Part shown: one piece after another, positions 1-4,865 of the stretch
Numbering within the stretch: the first letter of the stretch is position 1
Layout: every line of letters starts with the position of its first letter
From: Spirochaetia bacterium
GTDB taxonomy: Bacteria; Spirochaetota; Leptospiria; Leptospirales; Leptonemataceae
NCBI GenBank assembly: GCA_029880625.1
Contig: JAOUOA010000088.1
Location: forward strand, 1-8,499
Direction: 5' to 3'
DNA: 8,499 nucleotides
Made by a program: the position numbers and the translations under genes
Notes under the pieces: model-generated
Databases searched by the model: none
Told to the model about the DNA's origin: nothing
Seen by the model: the letters and a program-made list of their open reading frames with translations, nothing else

Positions 1-390
1 TATTTAAAAAGGGATGGGGCAGAAATTATGCTGATCGATACATCCGGAATCGGAGTTTCTGATAAAAACCGTTTGGTTGAGCTGAAAAAGTTTGTCGATG
101 CCTGCAGTGTACGTCTTGAAAAACATCTTGTTCTGGCTGCAAATACGGGAAACAGTACTCTGGAAAAATTAATTCAGATTTACGATGACAATATGGGTTT
201 TGATAAAATTTTATTAACCAAGGTAGATGAAACAGATTTTTTTGGTTCTTTTATTGAGTATGCCGATAAATTAAACAGGCCATTTTCCTTCCTGACCAAT
301 GGTCAGGAGGTGCCAGGAGATCTTCTTACTCCAGATTCTGAGGAGCTTGCAAGAATGATGATTGGCGAGGCTGCTTTGTATGGGGGTTGA
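1..390 (+). CDS. flhF: FlhF, flagellar SRP-type GTPase (3' end only)
   Basis: The reading frame is open from base 1 and ends at TGA 388-390, giving the last 129 residues of a protein that starts outside the window. It shows the C-terminal half of an SRP-family GTPase domain: a hydrophobic strand leading into DTSG (the G3 position, DTAG in Ffh/FtsY but often DTSG/DTAGR in FlhF), then the G4 motif TKVDE, and the closing TNGQEVPGDL segment near the nucleotide site. FlhF acts at the cell pole, where it helps place the flagellar basal body, and its GTPase is stimulated by FlhG. The gene directly downstream encodes FlhG, which makes FlhF far more likely than Ffh or FtsY. The C-terminus lacks the methionine-rich M domain of Ffh. 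The N-terminal B and N domains cannot be seen. Confidence 0.9.
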   Translation, partial: YLKRDGAEIMLIDTSGIGVSDKNRLVELKKFVDACSVRLEKHLVLAANTGNSTLEKLIQIYDDNMGFDKILLTKVDETDFFGSFIEYADKLNRPFSFLTNGQEVPGDLLTPDSEELARMMIGEAALYGG

Positions 391-445
391 TTTTATGATA
401 AAATCTCCTTTCATGCAGAAAAAATCCCTTCATGGAAAGGACGAT

Positions 446-1420
446 ATGGAAATTATTGATCAGGCAGAAAATCTTAGAAAAATGACAAGAGGAAGGCAGT
501 CAAAATCTTCTGCGACTGTATTGGAAAGAGAAGAAAAAACAGCCGATACTGTTTATACCACAGAGGAAAGAAATTTTAGTATGCCTTTTACAGAAAGTAA
601 AACAAGAATTATTTCAATCACATCGGGAAAGGGCGGAGTTGGTAAAACAACGGCGTCTGTTAATCTCGCAATCAGCCTTGCCAATGCCGGGAAAAAAGTC
701 CTGTTATTTGACGGGGACCTTGGTCTTGCCAATGTAAATGTTCTTCTGGGAATTATTCCAGAGCACAATATTTATGAAGTGATCAAGGGAAAAAAGAAAG
801 TAAAAGATATTGTCATTACTACCAGTTACGGGATTGATATTATTGCAGGGGCGAATGGAATCTCACAGCTGGCAAATCTTACAGATGAACAGAGGGAGCA
901 GTTCATCAAAGGGCTTTCAGAACTCAAGGGATATGATGTCATGATTATTGATACAGGGGCTGGCGTTGGAGCTAATGTAATCGGACTGGTTTTGCCGGCA
1001 GATGATGTTCTTGTTGTTACCACCCCTGAACCAACAGCGATTACCGATGCATATGGTATGATTAAAAGTATTGTAGCCAATCGTCAGGAAAAGTCTATAA
1101 GATTGATTGTAAATCGTGTACCGTCTGCAATTGAAGCTAAAAGAGTTGCGGACCGTCTGATCAGCATTTCATCTCAATTCTTACGAACCAGTGTGCAGAA
1201 TCTGGGATTTATTTTTGAAGAGGCACTGGTACAGAAAAGCATCAGCAATCAGAGACCTCATGTGGTTCTCTATCCTGGTTCAAAAAGCGCAGCATGTTTG
1301 ACTCATATAGCGGCAAGACTGATCAATACTCCTGTCCAGGAAGATACGACTGGAATTGTAGGTTTTTTTCAAAAATTACTGAATGTGGGCAGTAAAGAAG
1401 AAGAAAAAGAGTTTATTTGA
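446..1420 (+). CDS. flhG: FlhG (YlxH/FleN), MinD-like flagellar number ATPase
   Basis: This predicted 324-residue ParA/MinD-family ATPase partners FlhF in controlling flagellar number and placement. The N-terminus carries DQAENLRKM, the FlhG-type helix that activates FlhF. It is followed by the deviant Walker A SGKGGVGKTT (about residues 60-69), Walker A' FDGDLGLANVN (about 88-98), the switch DTGAG (about 169-173) and TTPEPTAITDAYGMIK (about 192-207), a stretch diagnostic for this family. The C-terminus holds a hydrophobic/basic segment (GFFQKLLNVG) that could act as a membrane-targeting helix. I chose ATG 446 because it places DQAENLR near the N-terminus, as in known FlhG proteins, and because GGAAAGG lies 5 bases upstream. 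ATG 395, with GGGGG 8 bases upstream and only 4 bases after the flhF stop, is a real alternative that adds 17 residues. The tight spacing indicates cotranscription with flhF. Confidence 0.93.
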   Translation: MEIIDQAENLRKMTRGRQSKSSATVLEREEKTADTVYTTEERNFSMPFTESKTRIISITSGKGGVGKTTASVNLAISLANAGKKVLLFDGDLGLANVNVLLGIIPEHNIYEVIKGKKKVKDIVITTSYGIDIIAGANGISQLANLTDEQREQFIKGLSELKGYDVMIIDTGAGVGANVIGLVLPADDVLVVTTPEPTAITDAYGMIKSIVANRQEKSIRLIVNRVPSAIEAKRVADRLISISSQFLRTSVQNLGFIFEEALVQKSISNQRPHVVLYPGSKSAACLTHIAARLINTPVQEDTTGIVGFFQKLLNVGSKEEEKEFI

Positions 1421-1422
1421 TT

Positions 1423-1438
1423 TATACTGTACAGTATA
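1423..1438. promoter_or_regulatory. 16-bp perfect palindrome after flhG, possible operator
   Basis: TATACTGTACAGTATA is a perfect palindrome beginning 3 bases after the flhG stop codon. With no loop it cannot form a useful RNA hairpin, so a DNA site for a dimeric regulator is the simpler reading. It contains CTGT and ACAG half-sites but lacks the 8-base spacer of the enterobacterial LexA box. I cannot name a binding protein. Confidence 0.35.
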
Positions 1439-1520
1439 TTACCCTCATTGATGTTTTGAATCAGAAGCGTTTGCTCTGAGTTTCTAAATTATTTTAGGGG
1501 GCCGGTTTGAAAAACTAAGA

Positions 1521-1545
1521 CCTTCGGCAGATTCCGAGGGTTTTT
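1521..1545 (+). terminator. Terminator-like hairpin between flhG and the membrane-protein gene
   Basis: CCTTCGG (1521-1527) pairs with CCGAGGG (1534-1540) over 7 bp with one G-U pair. The loop is CAGATT, and TTTTTC follows directly. A preceding A-rich stretch can extend pairing into the T-run. It lies inside what is otherwise one operon, 11 bases before the next start codon. It may therefore act as a partial terminator or attenuator that lowers flow into the downstream sigma-factor genes, not as an operon end. Confidence 0.6.
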
Positions 1546-1556
1546 CTTTATAAATC

Positions 1557-1979
1557 ATGCAGTCTTTACCCATTATATTTTCCGCTGTTTTTGCCCTAAT
1601 CGGTTTTGTGATTTCTCTATCTGTCGGTCTGATTGTTCAGAATGAAATCCTGTATGTTTTTTGGATTGCTTTTGTATGTCTTATTTTATCTGCATTATTG
1701 GGTTTTGGCGTATACAAAATTCTTGAATTAAAGGTTCCTGAATTTCTCAGTATTTTAAGAGGGGAAGCGGCCTATGAAGGTGATGAATCAGGACTGGGAG
1801 ATCTTTCAGAAGACAATATGCAGGCTTCTTCTTTTGAGGAAGACTCTGGTGAAGGGCTGGCAGAAACTGATTCATCAAAGGTTTTTGGAGACCATATTCT
1901 GGTCAATAAAGTGAAAATAAAAAATGAGCCAAAGCTGATTGCTCAGGCAATTCAGACCATGCTTGCAAGGGATAATTAA
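1557..1979 (+). CDS. Small two-helix membrane protein, FlgV candidate
   Basis: This is a 140-residue protein of unproven function. Residues about 4-27 and 31-56 are strongly hydrophobic and should form two membrane helices. A highly acidic, low-complexity linker follows (about 69-108, rich in Glu, Asp, Ser and Gly). The protein ends in the compact block HILVNKVKIKNEPKLIAQAI (from residue 113), which looks like a conserved cytoplasmic binding element. In spirochaetes, a small membrane protein commonly follows flhG. In Borrelia burgdorferi the gene next to flhG (BB0268, once called Hfq) was more recently described as the flagellar protein FlgV. Position and topology make this a candidate homologue, but I infer that from context and cannot align it here. 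ATG 1557 is the first possible start, since an in-frame TAA lies at 1551-1553. No Shine-Dalgarno sequence sits at normal spacing; the only purine run, GAGGG, is 16 bases upstream inside the hairpin. Confidence 0.8.
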   Translation: MQSLPIIFSAVFALIGFVISLSVGLIVQNEILYVFWIAFVCLILSALLGFGVYKILELKVPEFLSILRGEAAYEGDESGLGDLSEDNMQASSFEEDSGEGLAETDSSKVFGDHILVNKVKIKNEPKLIAQAIQTMLARDN

Positions 1980-2034
1980 TTTTTTACTGGCTTTTTTTAG
2001 CTATTTCTAAGATTTAGTGAAGCGAGAGTAATTC

Positions 2035-2832
2035 ATGTCAAAAATCTGGGATAAATACAAAGATGAAGATGAAACGCATCTCTGGCGCCGTTATAGAAAT
2101 GAAGGCATAAGAGAAATCCGCGATTTTCTTGCGGAAAAATACGCACCCCTTGTGAAGTATGTTGCGGGTAAGGTTGCCATCGGAATGCCTCAGAATGTAG
2201 AATTTGATGATCTTGTCAGTTATGGATCATTCGGCCTGCTTGATGCAATTGAGAAGTTTGATCCCGACCGGGACATTAAATTCAAGACTTATGCAATGAC
2301 GAGAATCCGTGGAGCTGTATTTGATGAACTTCGTAGTATTGACTGGATTCCCCGTTCCATCCGACAGAAAGCCAAACAGCTGGAAGAAACCATTGCCATG
2401 CTGGAAAATAAAATGGGTCATACTGTAGATGATGAAGATATTGCTAAAGAACTCAATATATCTACAGATGAACTTCAATCTTTGCTTACAAAGATATCTG
2501 GTACAAGCATCATTTCTTTAAATGATATTTGGTATCTGGGGGATGATAATGATGAAGTTTCTTTTATGGAAACACTTGAATCTCCTGCAAATCTAAATCC
2601 GGATTCTTTAATTGAAAAAGAAGAAATTAAAGCTGTCATTGTTGAAGCAATCAAGCAGCTGCCGGATAAAGAAAAAAAAGTCATTGTTTTATATTATTAT
2701 GAGGACCTGACTCTGAAGGAAATTGGCGAAGTTCTCGATGTAACAGAAAGCCGAATTTCCCAGCTTCATACAAAAGCGATTATGCGTTTGCGCGGGAAAT
2801 TAATGCGAATGAAAAATGCTCTGAAAAAATAA
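2035..2832 (+). CDS. fliA: FliA/WhiG flagellar sigma factor (sigma-28)
   Basis: This 265-residue group 3 sigma factor has no region 1.1. Region 2 (about residues 30-105) includes DLVSYGSFGLLDAIEKFDP, which binds core polymerase, and KFKTYAMTRIRGAVFDELRS, the -10 recognition and melting segment. Region 3 follows at about 108-165, and region 4 holds the helix-turn-helix LTLKEIGEVLDVTESRISQL (about 215-234) for the -35 element. Length and motifs fit the FliA/WhiG/SigD branch, which transcribes late flagellar genes. It follows flhF, flhG and the small membrane-protein gene, the usual spirochaetal order, and starts 55 bases after its neighbour. GAGAG at 2024-2028 gives a 6-base spacing to ATG 2035. 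Likely targets within this window are flaG and the flagellins. I see no anti-sigma factor FlgM here and no clear terminator after the gene. Confidence 0.95.
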   Translation: MSKIWDKYKDEDETHLWRRYRNEGIREIRDFLAEKYAPLVKYVAGKVAIGMPQNVEFDDLVSYGSFGLLDAIEKFDPDRDIKFKTYAMTRIRGAVFDELRSIDWIPRSIRQKAKQLEETIAMLENKMGHTVDDEDIAKELNISTDELQSLLTKISGTSIISLNDIWYLGDDNDEVSFMETLESPANLNPDSLIEKEEIKAVIVEAIKQLPDKEKKVIVLYYYEDLTLKEIGEVLDVTESRISQLHTKAIMRLRGKLMRMKNALKK

Positions 2833-3000
2833 AGTTTTTTTTGATCAGCATAAATTCCCGCATTCTTTGAGCTGCACTTTTTTGAAAATTTTTGCTATCT
2901 GTGGATTGAATGAAGCTTAAAATCCTTCCTGAAAACCTTCCAGAAACTTGGATTCTATAAGAAAAATTTCTTTTTGCCTAAAAAAATCCTCAAGTTCTAT

Positions 3001-3027
3001 TAAGAGACCCCTGATTAAAGTCGATGT
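3001..3027 (+). promoter_or_regulatory. Candidate sigma-28 promoter of flaG
   Basis: TAAG (3001-3004), 15 bases, then GTCGATGT (3020-3027) matches the spacing of the enterobacterial sigma-28 promoter (TAAA-N15-GCCGATAA), with 3 of 4 and 5 of 8 bases identical. Transcription would begin near 3034, giving a very short leader. A weaker sigma-70 alternative is TTGCCT 2974-2979 with TATTAA 2998-3003 (18-base spacer). The choice matters because it decides whether the dyad at 3007-3040 is transcribed. Confidence 0.35.
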
Positions 3028-3040
3028 CCTATACAGGGGT
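3007..3040 (+). promoter_or_regulatory. Dyad covering the flaG Shine-Dalgarno sequence
   Basis: ACCCCTG (3007-3013) and CAGGGGT (3034-3040) are perfect inverted repeats separated by 20 bases. The right arm contains AGGGG (3035-3039), which is the flaG ribosome-binding site, 9 bases before ATG 3049. If transcription starts upstream of 3007, the arms would form a hairpin that hides the ribosome-binding site. If it starts near 3034, the dyad is instead a possible DNA operator. Confidence 0.4.
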
Positions 3041-3048
3041 AAAGAATT

Positions 3049-3438
3049 ATGGAAGCATTAAAATTAAATACAGAAGTAAATAATCCCCAGCCCAAATTAC
3101 AAAAGGGTGAGGGTATAAGTCAAACTGAAGCAGTAAAATCCGGAAAGGTTCAGGTTCCCAAACCTGTAAAAAAAGAGCCCGAATATTCAAATGTCATTGA
3201 TACTCCGAATAACAGACGTGCCATTGAATCAGCAATCAAGGCTCTTGAGATTTTCCAGCCCAATCATCCCAACACAAGGTTTCAGTATCAGGTGCACGAT
3301 GAAACAGGTCATATTCAGGTTGCTCTGGTGAACTACTTAACCGGCGAGGTTGTGGAAGAGGTTCCTTCCAGCAAGCTTCTTGAATATGCATCACGCATGG
3401 AAGAGTTAAGCGGTCTTGTTCTTGAAGAAAAAGCCTGA
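3049..3438 (+). CDS. flaG: FlaG family flagellar protein
   Basis: This 129-residue protein has the usual FlaG organisation. A polar, probably unstructured N-terminal third (about residues 1-45, rich in Lys, Gln, Glu and Pro) precedes the FlaG domain. The domain shows RFQYQVHDETGHIQVALVNY, then LTGEVVEEVPSSKLLEYASR, and finishes in the helix MEELSGLVLEEKA. In other bacteria FlaG affects filament length and is a late flagellar product; its precise role with periplasmic spirochaetal filaments is not established from sequence. ATG 3049 is preceded by AGGGG with 9-base spacing. The gene lies 216 bases after fliA with its own candidate promoter, and ends before a hairpin (3440-3473) and a strong terminator (3494-3522), so it is probably monocistronic. 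Confidence 0.92.
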   Translation: MEALKLNTEVNNPQPKLQKGEGISQTEAVKSGKVQVPKPVKKEPEYSNVIDTPNNRRAIESAIKALEIFQPNHPNTRFQYQVHDETGHIQVALVNYLTGEVVEEVPSSKLLEYASRMEELSGLVLEEKA

Positions 3439-3439
3439 G

Positions 3440-3473
3440 ATAAATATTTTTCAATAAATTGAAAAATATTTAT
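3440..3473 (+). repeat. 15-bp perfect AT-rich hairpin after flaG
   Basis: ATAAATATTTTTCAA (3440-3454) is exactly complementary to TTGAAAAATATTTAT (3459-3473), with loop TAAA. It begins 2 bases after the flaG stop. No T-run follows directly, and a separate true terminator lies 20 bases further on, so a role in mRNA 3' end protection or processing is more likely than termination. Confidence 0.6.
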
Positions 3474-3493
3474 AAAACCACCCCTGGACTGTG

Positions 3494-3522
3494 AAAAAAG
3501 CCCCGGATACAGGGGCTTTTTT
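3494..3522. terminator. Bidirectional terminator between flaG and rpsD
   Basis: AAAAAAGCCCC (3494-3504) pairs with GGGGCTTTTTT (3512-3522) around the loop GGATACA. The symmetrical A and T runs make it a proper intrinsic terminator in both directions, serving flaG on the + strand and rpsD on the - strand. CCCCTG at 3481-3486 can alternatively pair with CAGGGG 3510-3515, which would disrupt the + strand terminator stem. Confidence 0.85.
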
Positions 3523-3566
3523 ATTTCCCTGAATCATTAAAAAAAACTGCTTGTTGATTGGTTTAA

Positions 3567-3597
3567 TTCCATTCTGGAAATGAAATCCAGAATGGAA
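3567..3597. repeat. 12-bp perfect inverted repeat between flaG and rpsD
   Basis: TTCCATTCTGGA (3567-3578) is exactly complementary to TCCAGAATGGAA (3586-3597) around a 7-base A-rich loop. No T-run follows on either strand, so it is not a standard terminator. It lies in the 3' trailer of rpsD if rpsD transcription continues to the terminator at 3494-3522. Confidence 0.55.
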
Positions 3598-3616
3598 AAC
3601 TCCGGGAAAGAAATAT

Positions 3617-3646
3617 GCAAGTAAGGGAAGACTTTCGCTTACTTGC
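3617..3646 (-). terminator. Hairpin spanning the rpsD stop codon
   Basis: On the - strand GCAAGTAAG and CTTACTTGC form a perfect 9-bp stem, with a further inner helix possible. The rpsD TAA (3639-3641) lies within the 5' arm. The following ATATTTCTTTCCC is only moderately T-rich, so this may be a weak terminator or an mRNA end-protecting hairpin. Confidence 0.45.
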
Positions 3647-4256
3647 TGTAAAATTCTACAATTTTCTGAACGTTGATTCTGGTTACAGGAATGTCTACAG
3701 CGGAATTCAACCCTGAAAACTTTCCAGAAATTCCGTCACCCTGTATTTCCAGATAAGGAGTCGGATTGGTTGCAGAGACCCTGGTCTCAATCGCTGCTTT
3801 AATTCTTTCCAGATTTGCAGAATCTGACATGACGCCGATTGTCTGAGATGGCCTTACATGATAACTGGGAATCGAAACTTTTTTTCCGTCAACGGTAACA
3901 TGTCCGTGACTGATAAGCTGTCTGGCATCAAAGATGCTTCTTGCAAGGCCCAGTCTGTAAACCAGACTCATCAGCCGGCTTTCCAGAAGAAATAAAAAGT
4001 TATCGGCAGTATTTCCGTGCATTCCGGACGCTCTTTCAAAGGTTCTGTAAAATTGCTTTTCAAGCATTCCGTAGGTAAGACGCAGTTTCTGCTTTTCCAG
4101 AAGCTGTTCTCCATAAGCAGATTTTTTCTTTTTTCTTGCATCTGCTTTATGCCCGGGAGGATAGGGCCTTTTAATGGAAGGACATTTGGGACTGTTGTGA
4201 ATGCAGTGTCCTACCGTTCTGCATATCTTATGCTTGGGTTTTCTAACTGTTGCCAT
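3639..4256 (-). CDS. rpsD: Small-subunit ribosomal protein S4 (uS4)
   Basis: This 205-residue S4 protein nucleates assembly of the 30S body by binding 16S rRNA. Recognisable parts are RPYPPG near residue 30, the KKKKSAYGEQLLEKQKLRLTYG basic stretch, the helical core (MLEKQFYR to MSLVYRLGLARS), and the S4 RNA-binding fold in ARQLISHGHVTVDGKKVSIP (about 111-130). The N-terminus is unusual: Cys12, Cys18 and Cys25 with His9, His17 and His20. This suggests a metal site different from the four-cysteine type. GGAAAATT precedes ATG at complement 4254-4256, a weak but acceptable ribosome-binding site. The gene is convergent with flaG and divergent from the flagellins, outside any ribosomal operon. I found no convincing promoter for it. 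Codon choice and length are normal for S4. Confidence 0.96.
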   Translation of the reverse strand: MATVRKPKHKICRTVGHCIHNSPKCPSIKRPYPPGHKADARKKKKSAYGEQLLEKQKLRLTYGMLEKQFYRTFERASGMHGNTADNFLFLLESRLMSLVYRLGLARSIFDARQLISHGHVTVDGKKVSIPSYHVRPSQTIGVMSDSANLERIKAAIETRVSATNPTPYLEIQGDGISGKFSGLNSAVDIPVTRINVQKIVEFYSK

Positions 4257-4503
4257 AATTTTCCATGCGGCCGTCTGAATTTACCAAAAAGGCATTACGG
4301 AAGCCCTGAAGCCCTGCTTATAAAAGCCCGCGTTTGGACAAATTTGATAGAATACGCCTCTCTGTAAAGTGGAAAATCTTTGAACTATTTCAGTATCCTT
4401 CTTTCTGATTCAGACTGATCTTTAAAATATAAAATTTGAAAAAATGATAACAGATACAGGATTCTGTTTTCCAAATCTATATTTAATTTTTTGACCCTAA
4501 TTT

Positions 4504-4553
4504 TTACATAGGGCAGCATAAAAAATCTAAATTTTTTATGCTGCCCTATGTAA
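4504..4553. repeat. Perfect 23-bp inverted repeat with CTAA loop
   Basis: Bases 4504-4526 are exactly complementary to 4531-4553, with CTAA between them. The core is CATAGGGCAGCAT, extended inward by an A6/T6 tract. On the + strand TATTTTT follows, so a + transcript would see a strong intrinsic terminator. Yet no + strand gene lies upstream, only the antisense side of rpsD. It could insulate against antisense transcription into the flagellin region, end a small RNA, or lie in a long rpsD leader. Confidence 0.75.
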
Positions 4554-4569
4554 TATTTTTCGAATGTGT

Positions 4570-4595
4570 TAAGTTTTTTATGATTTTTCCGAAAT
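4570..4595 (+). promoter_or_regulatory. Upstream candidate sigma-28 promoter for flagellin 1
   Basis: TAAGTTTT (4570-4577), 10 bases, then TCCGAAAT (4588-4595) resembles TAAAGTTT-N11-GCCGATAA, one base short in spacing. It sits immediately downstream of the 23-bp inverted repeat. The leader would be about 260 bases, longer than from the candidate at 4675, so it is the less favoured option. Confidence 0.25.
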
Positions 4596-4674
4596 CTGTA
4601 TCAGAAATGAAAGTTCCATAGAATAAAAAAAGAATAAAAAAAAATCAGAAAATACATTTTTTTTCCTCCATGGC

Positions 4675-4702
4675 TAAAGTACAGCCCTTCTATTCCCGAA
4701 TC
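4675..4702 (+). promoter_or_regulatory. Main candidate sigma-28 promoter for flagellin 1
   Basis: TAAAGT (4675-4680) matches the sigma-28 -35 element. After a slightly long spacer, CCCGAATC (4695-4702) carries the CCGA core of the -10 element. Transcription would start near 4709. A T8 tract at 4657-4664 and A-rich DNA upstream could act as an UP-like element. The sigma factor encoded at 2035-2832 would be the reader. Confidence 0.4.
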
Positions 4703-4803
4703 CGTTAGTAAGGTATACCCCCGGGTGTGCTGTGCTGTTTTTCTGTGACGGGAAACAGCGGCCGGTTATACATAAAAAACAAAAAGCCGGTTATTGCCGA
4801 AAT

Positions 4804-4860
4804 TCCGCAAGGATGCGGATCATTCGGTCGGACTGCACGGTCCGGACGTTTCAAGGAGGA
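4804..4860 (+). promoter_or_regulatory. Candidate CsrA sites in the flagellin 1 leader
   Basis: TCCGCA (4804-4809) pairs with TGCGGA (4814-4819), leaving AGGA in the loop. With the last A-T pair open, the loop is AAGGAT between C and G, equal to the hexaloop of the CsrA consensus (CARGGAUG). A second GGA-containing site, CAAGGAGG, is the Shine-Dalgarno sequence itself (AAGGAGGA 4853-4860), 44 bases downstream. CsrA bound to both would block ribosome entry. The sequence match is direct; CsrA binding is inferred. Confidence 0.5.
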
Positions 4861-4865
4861 AACGA

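Larger units (their letters stand above)
4257..4865. other. Gene-free divergent region between rpsD and flagellin 1
   Basis: No credible coding sequence lies in these 609 bases on either strand. The left part (4257-4500) should contain the rpsD promoter and leader, but I see no clear -35/-10 pair. The middle holds a perfect 23-bp inverted repeat (4504-4553). The right part holds A- and T-tracts (4622-4644, 4657-4664), two candidate sigma-28 promoters and a flagellin leader of roughly 150 bases with several hairpins. A 9-base direct repeat GCCGGTTAT occurs at 4761-4769 and 4786-4794. Confidence 0.8.

Noticed and set aside
362..445. TTG 362 as the flhG start
   Set aside because: It overlaps the end of flhF by 29 bases and gives an unconserved 28-residue extension; ATG 446 (or 395) has a better ribosome-binding site and fits the family N-terminus.
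1423..1438. LexA (SOS) box
   Set aside because: It has CTGT and ACAG halves but no 8-base spacer, and the neighbouring genes are flagellar, not DNA repair.
4017..4367. 116-codon + strand frame opposite rpsD
   Set aside because: Most of it is antisense to rpsD, the product is cysteine/phenylalanine-rich without a domain, and no ribosome-binding site precedes it.
4257..4500. Promoter of rpsD on the - strand
   Set aside because: TATAAG (4322-4317) and TATTCT (4354-4349) look like -10 elements, but no acceptable -35 lies 16-18 bases upstream of either.
4794..4865. N-terminal extension of flagellin 1 from an ATT/ATG-like upstream position
   Set aside because: Flagellins of this family begin MIINHN, and AAGGAGGA lies exactly before ATG 4866; the upstream codons are leader sequence containing hairpins.
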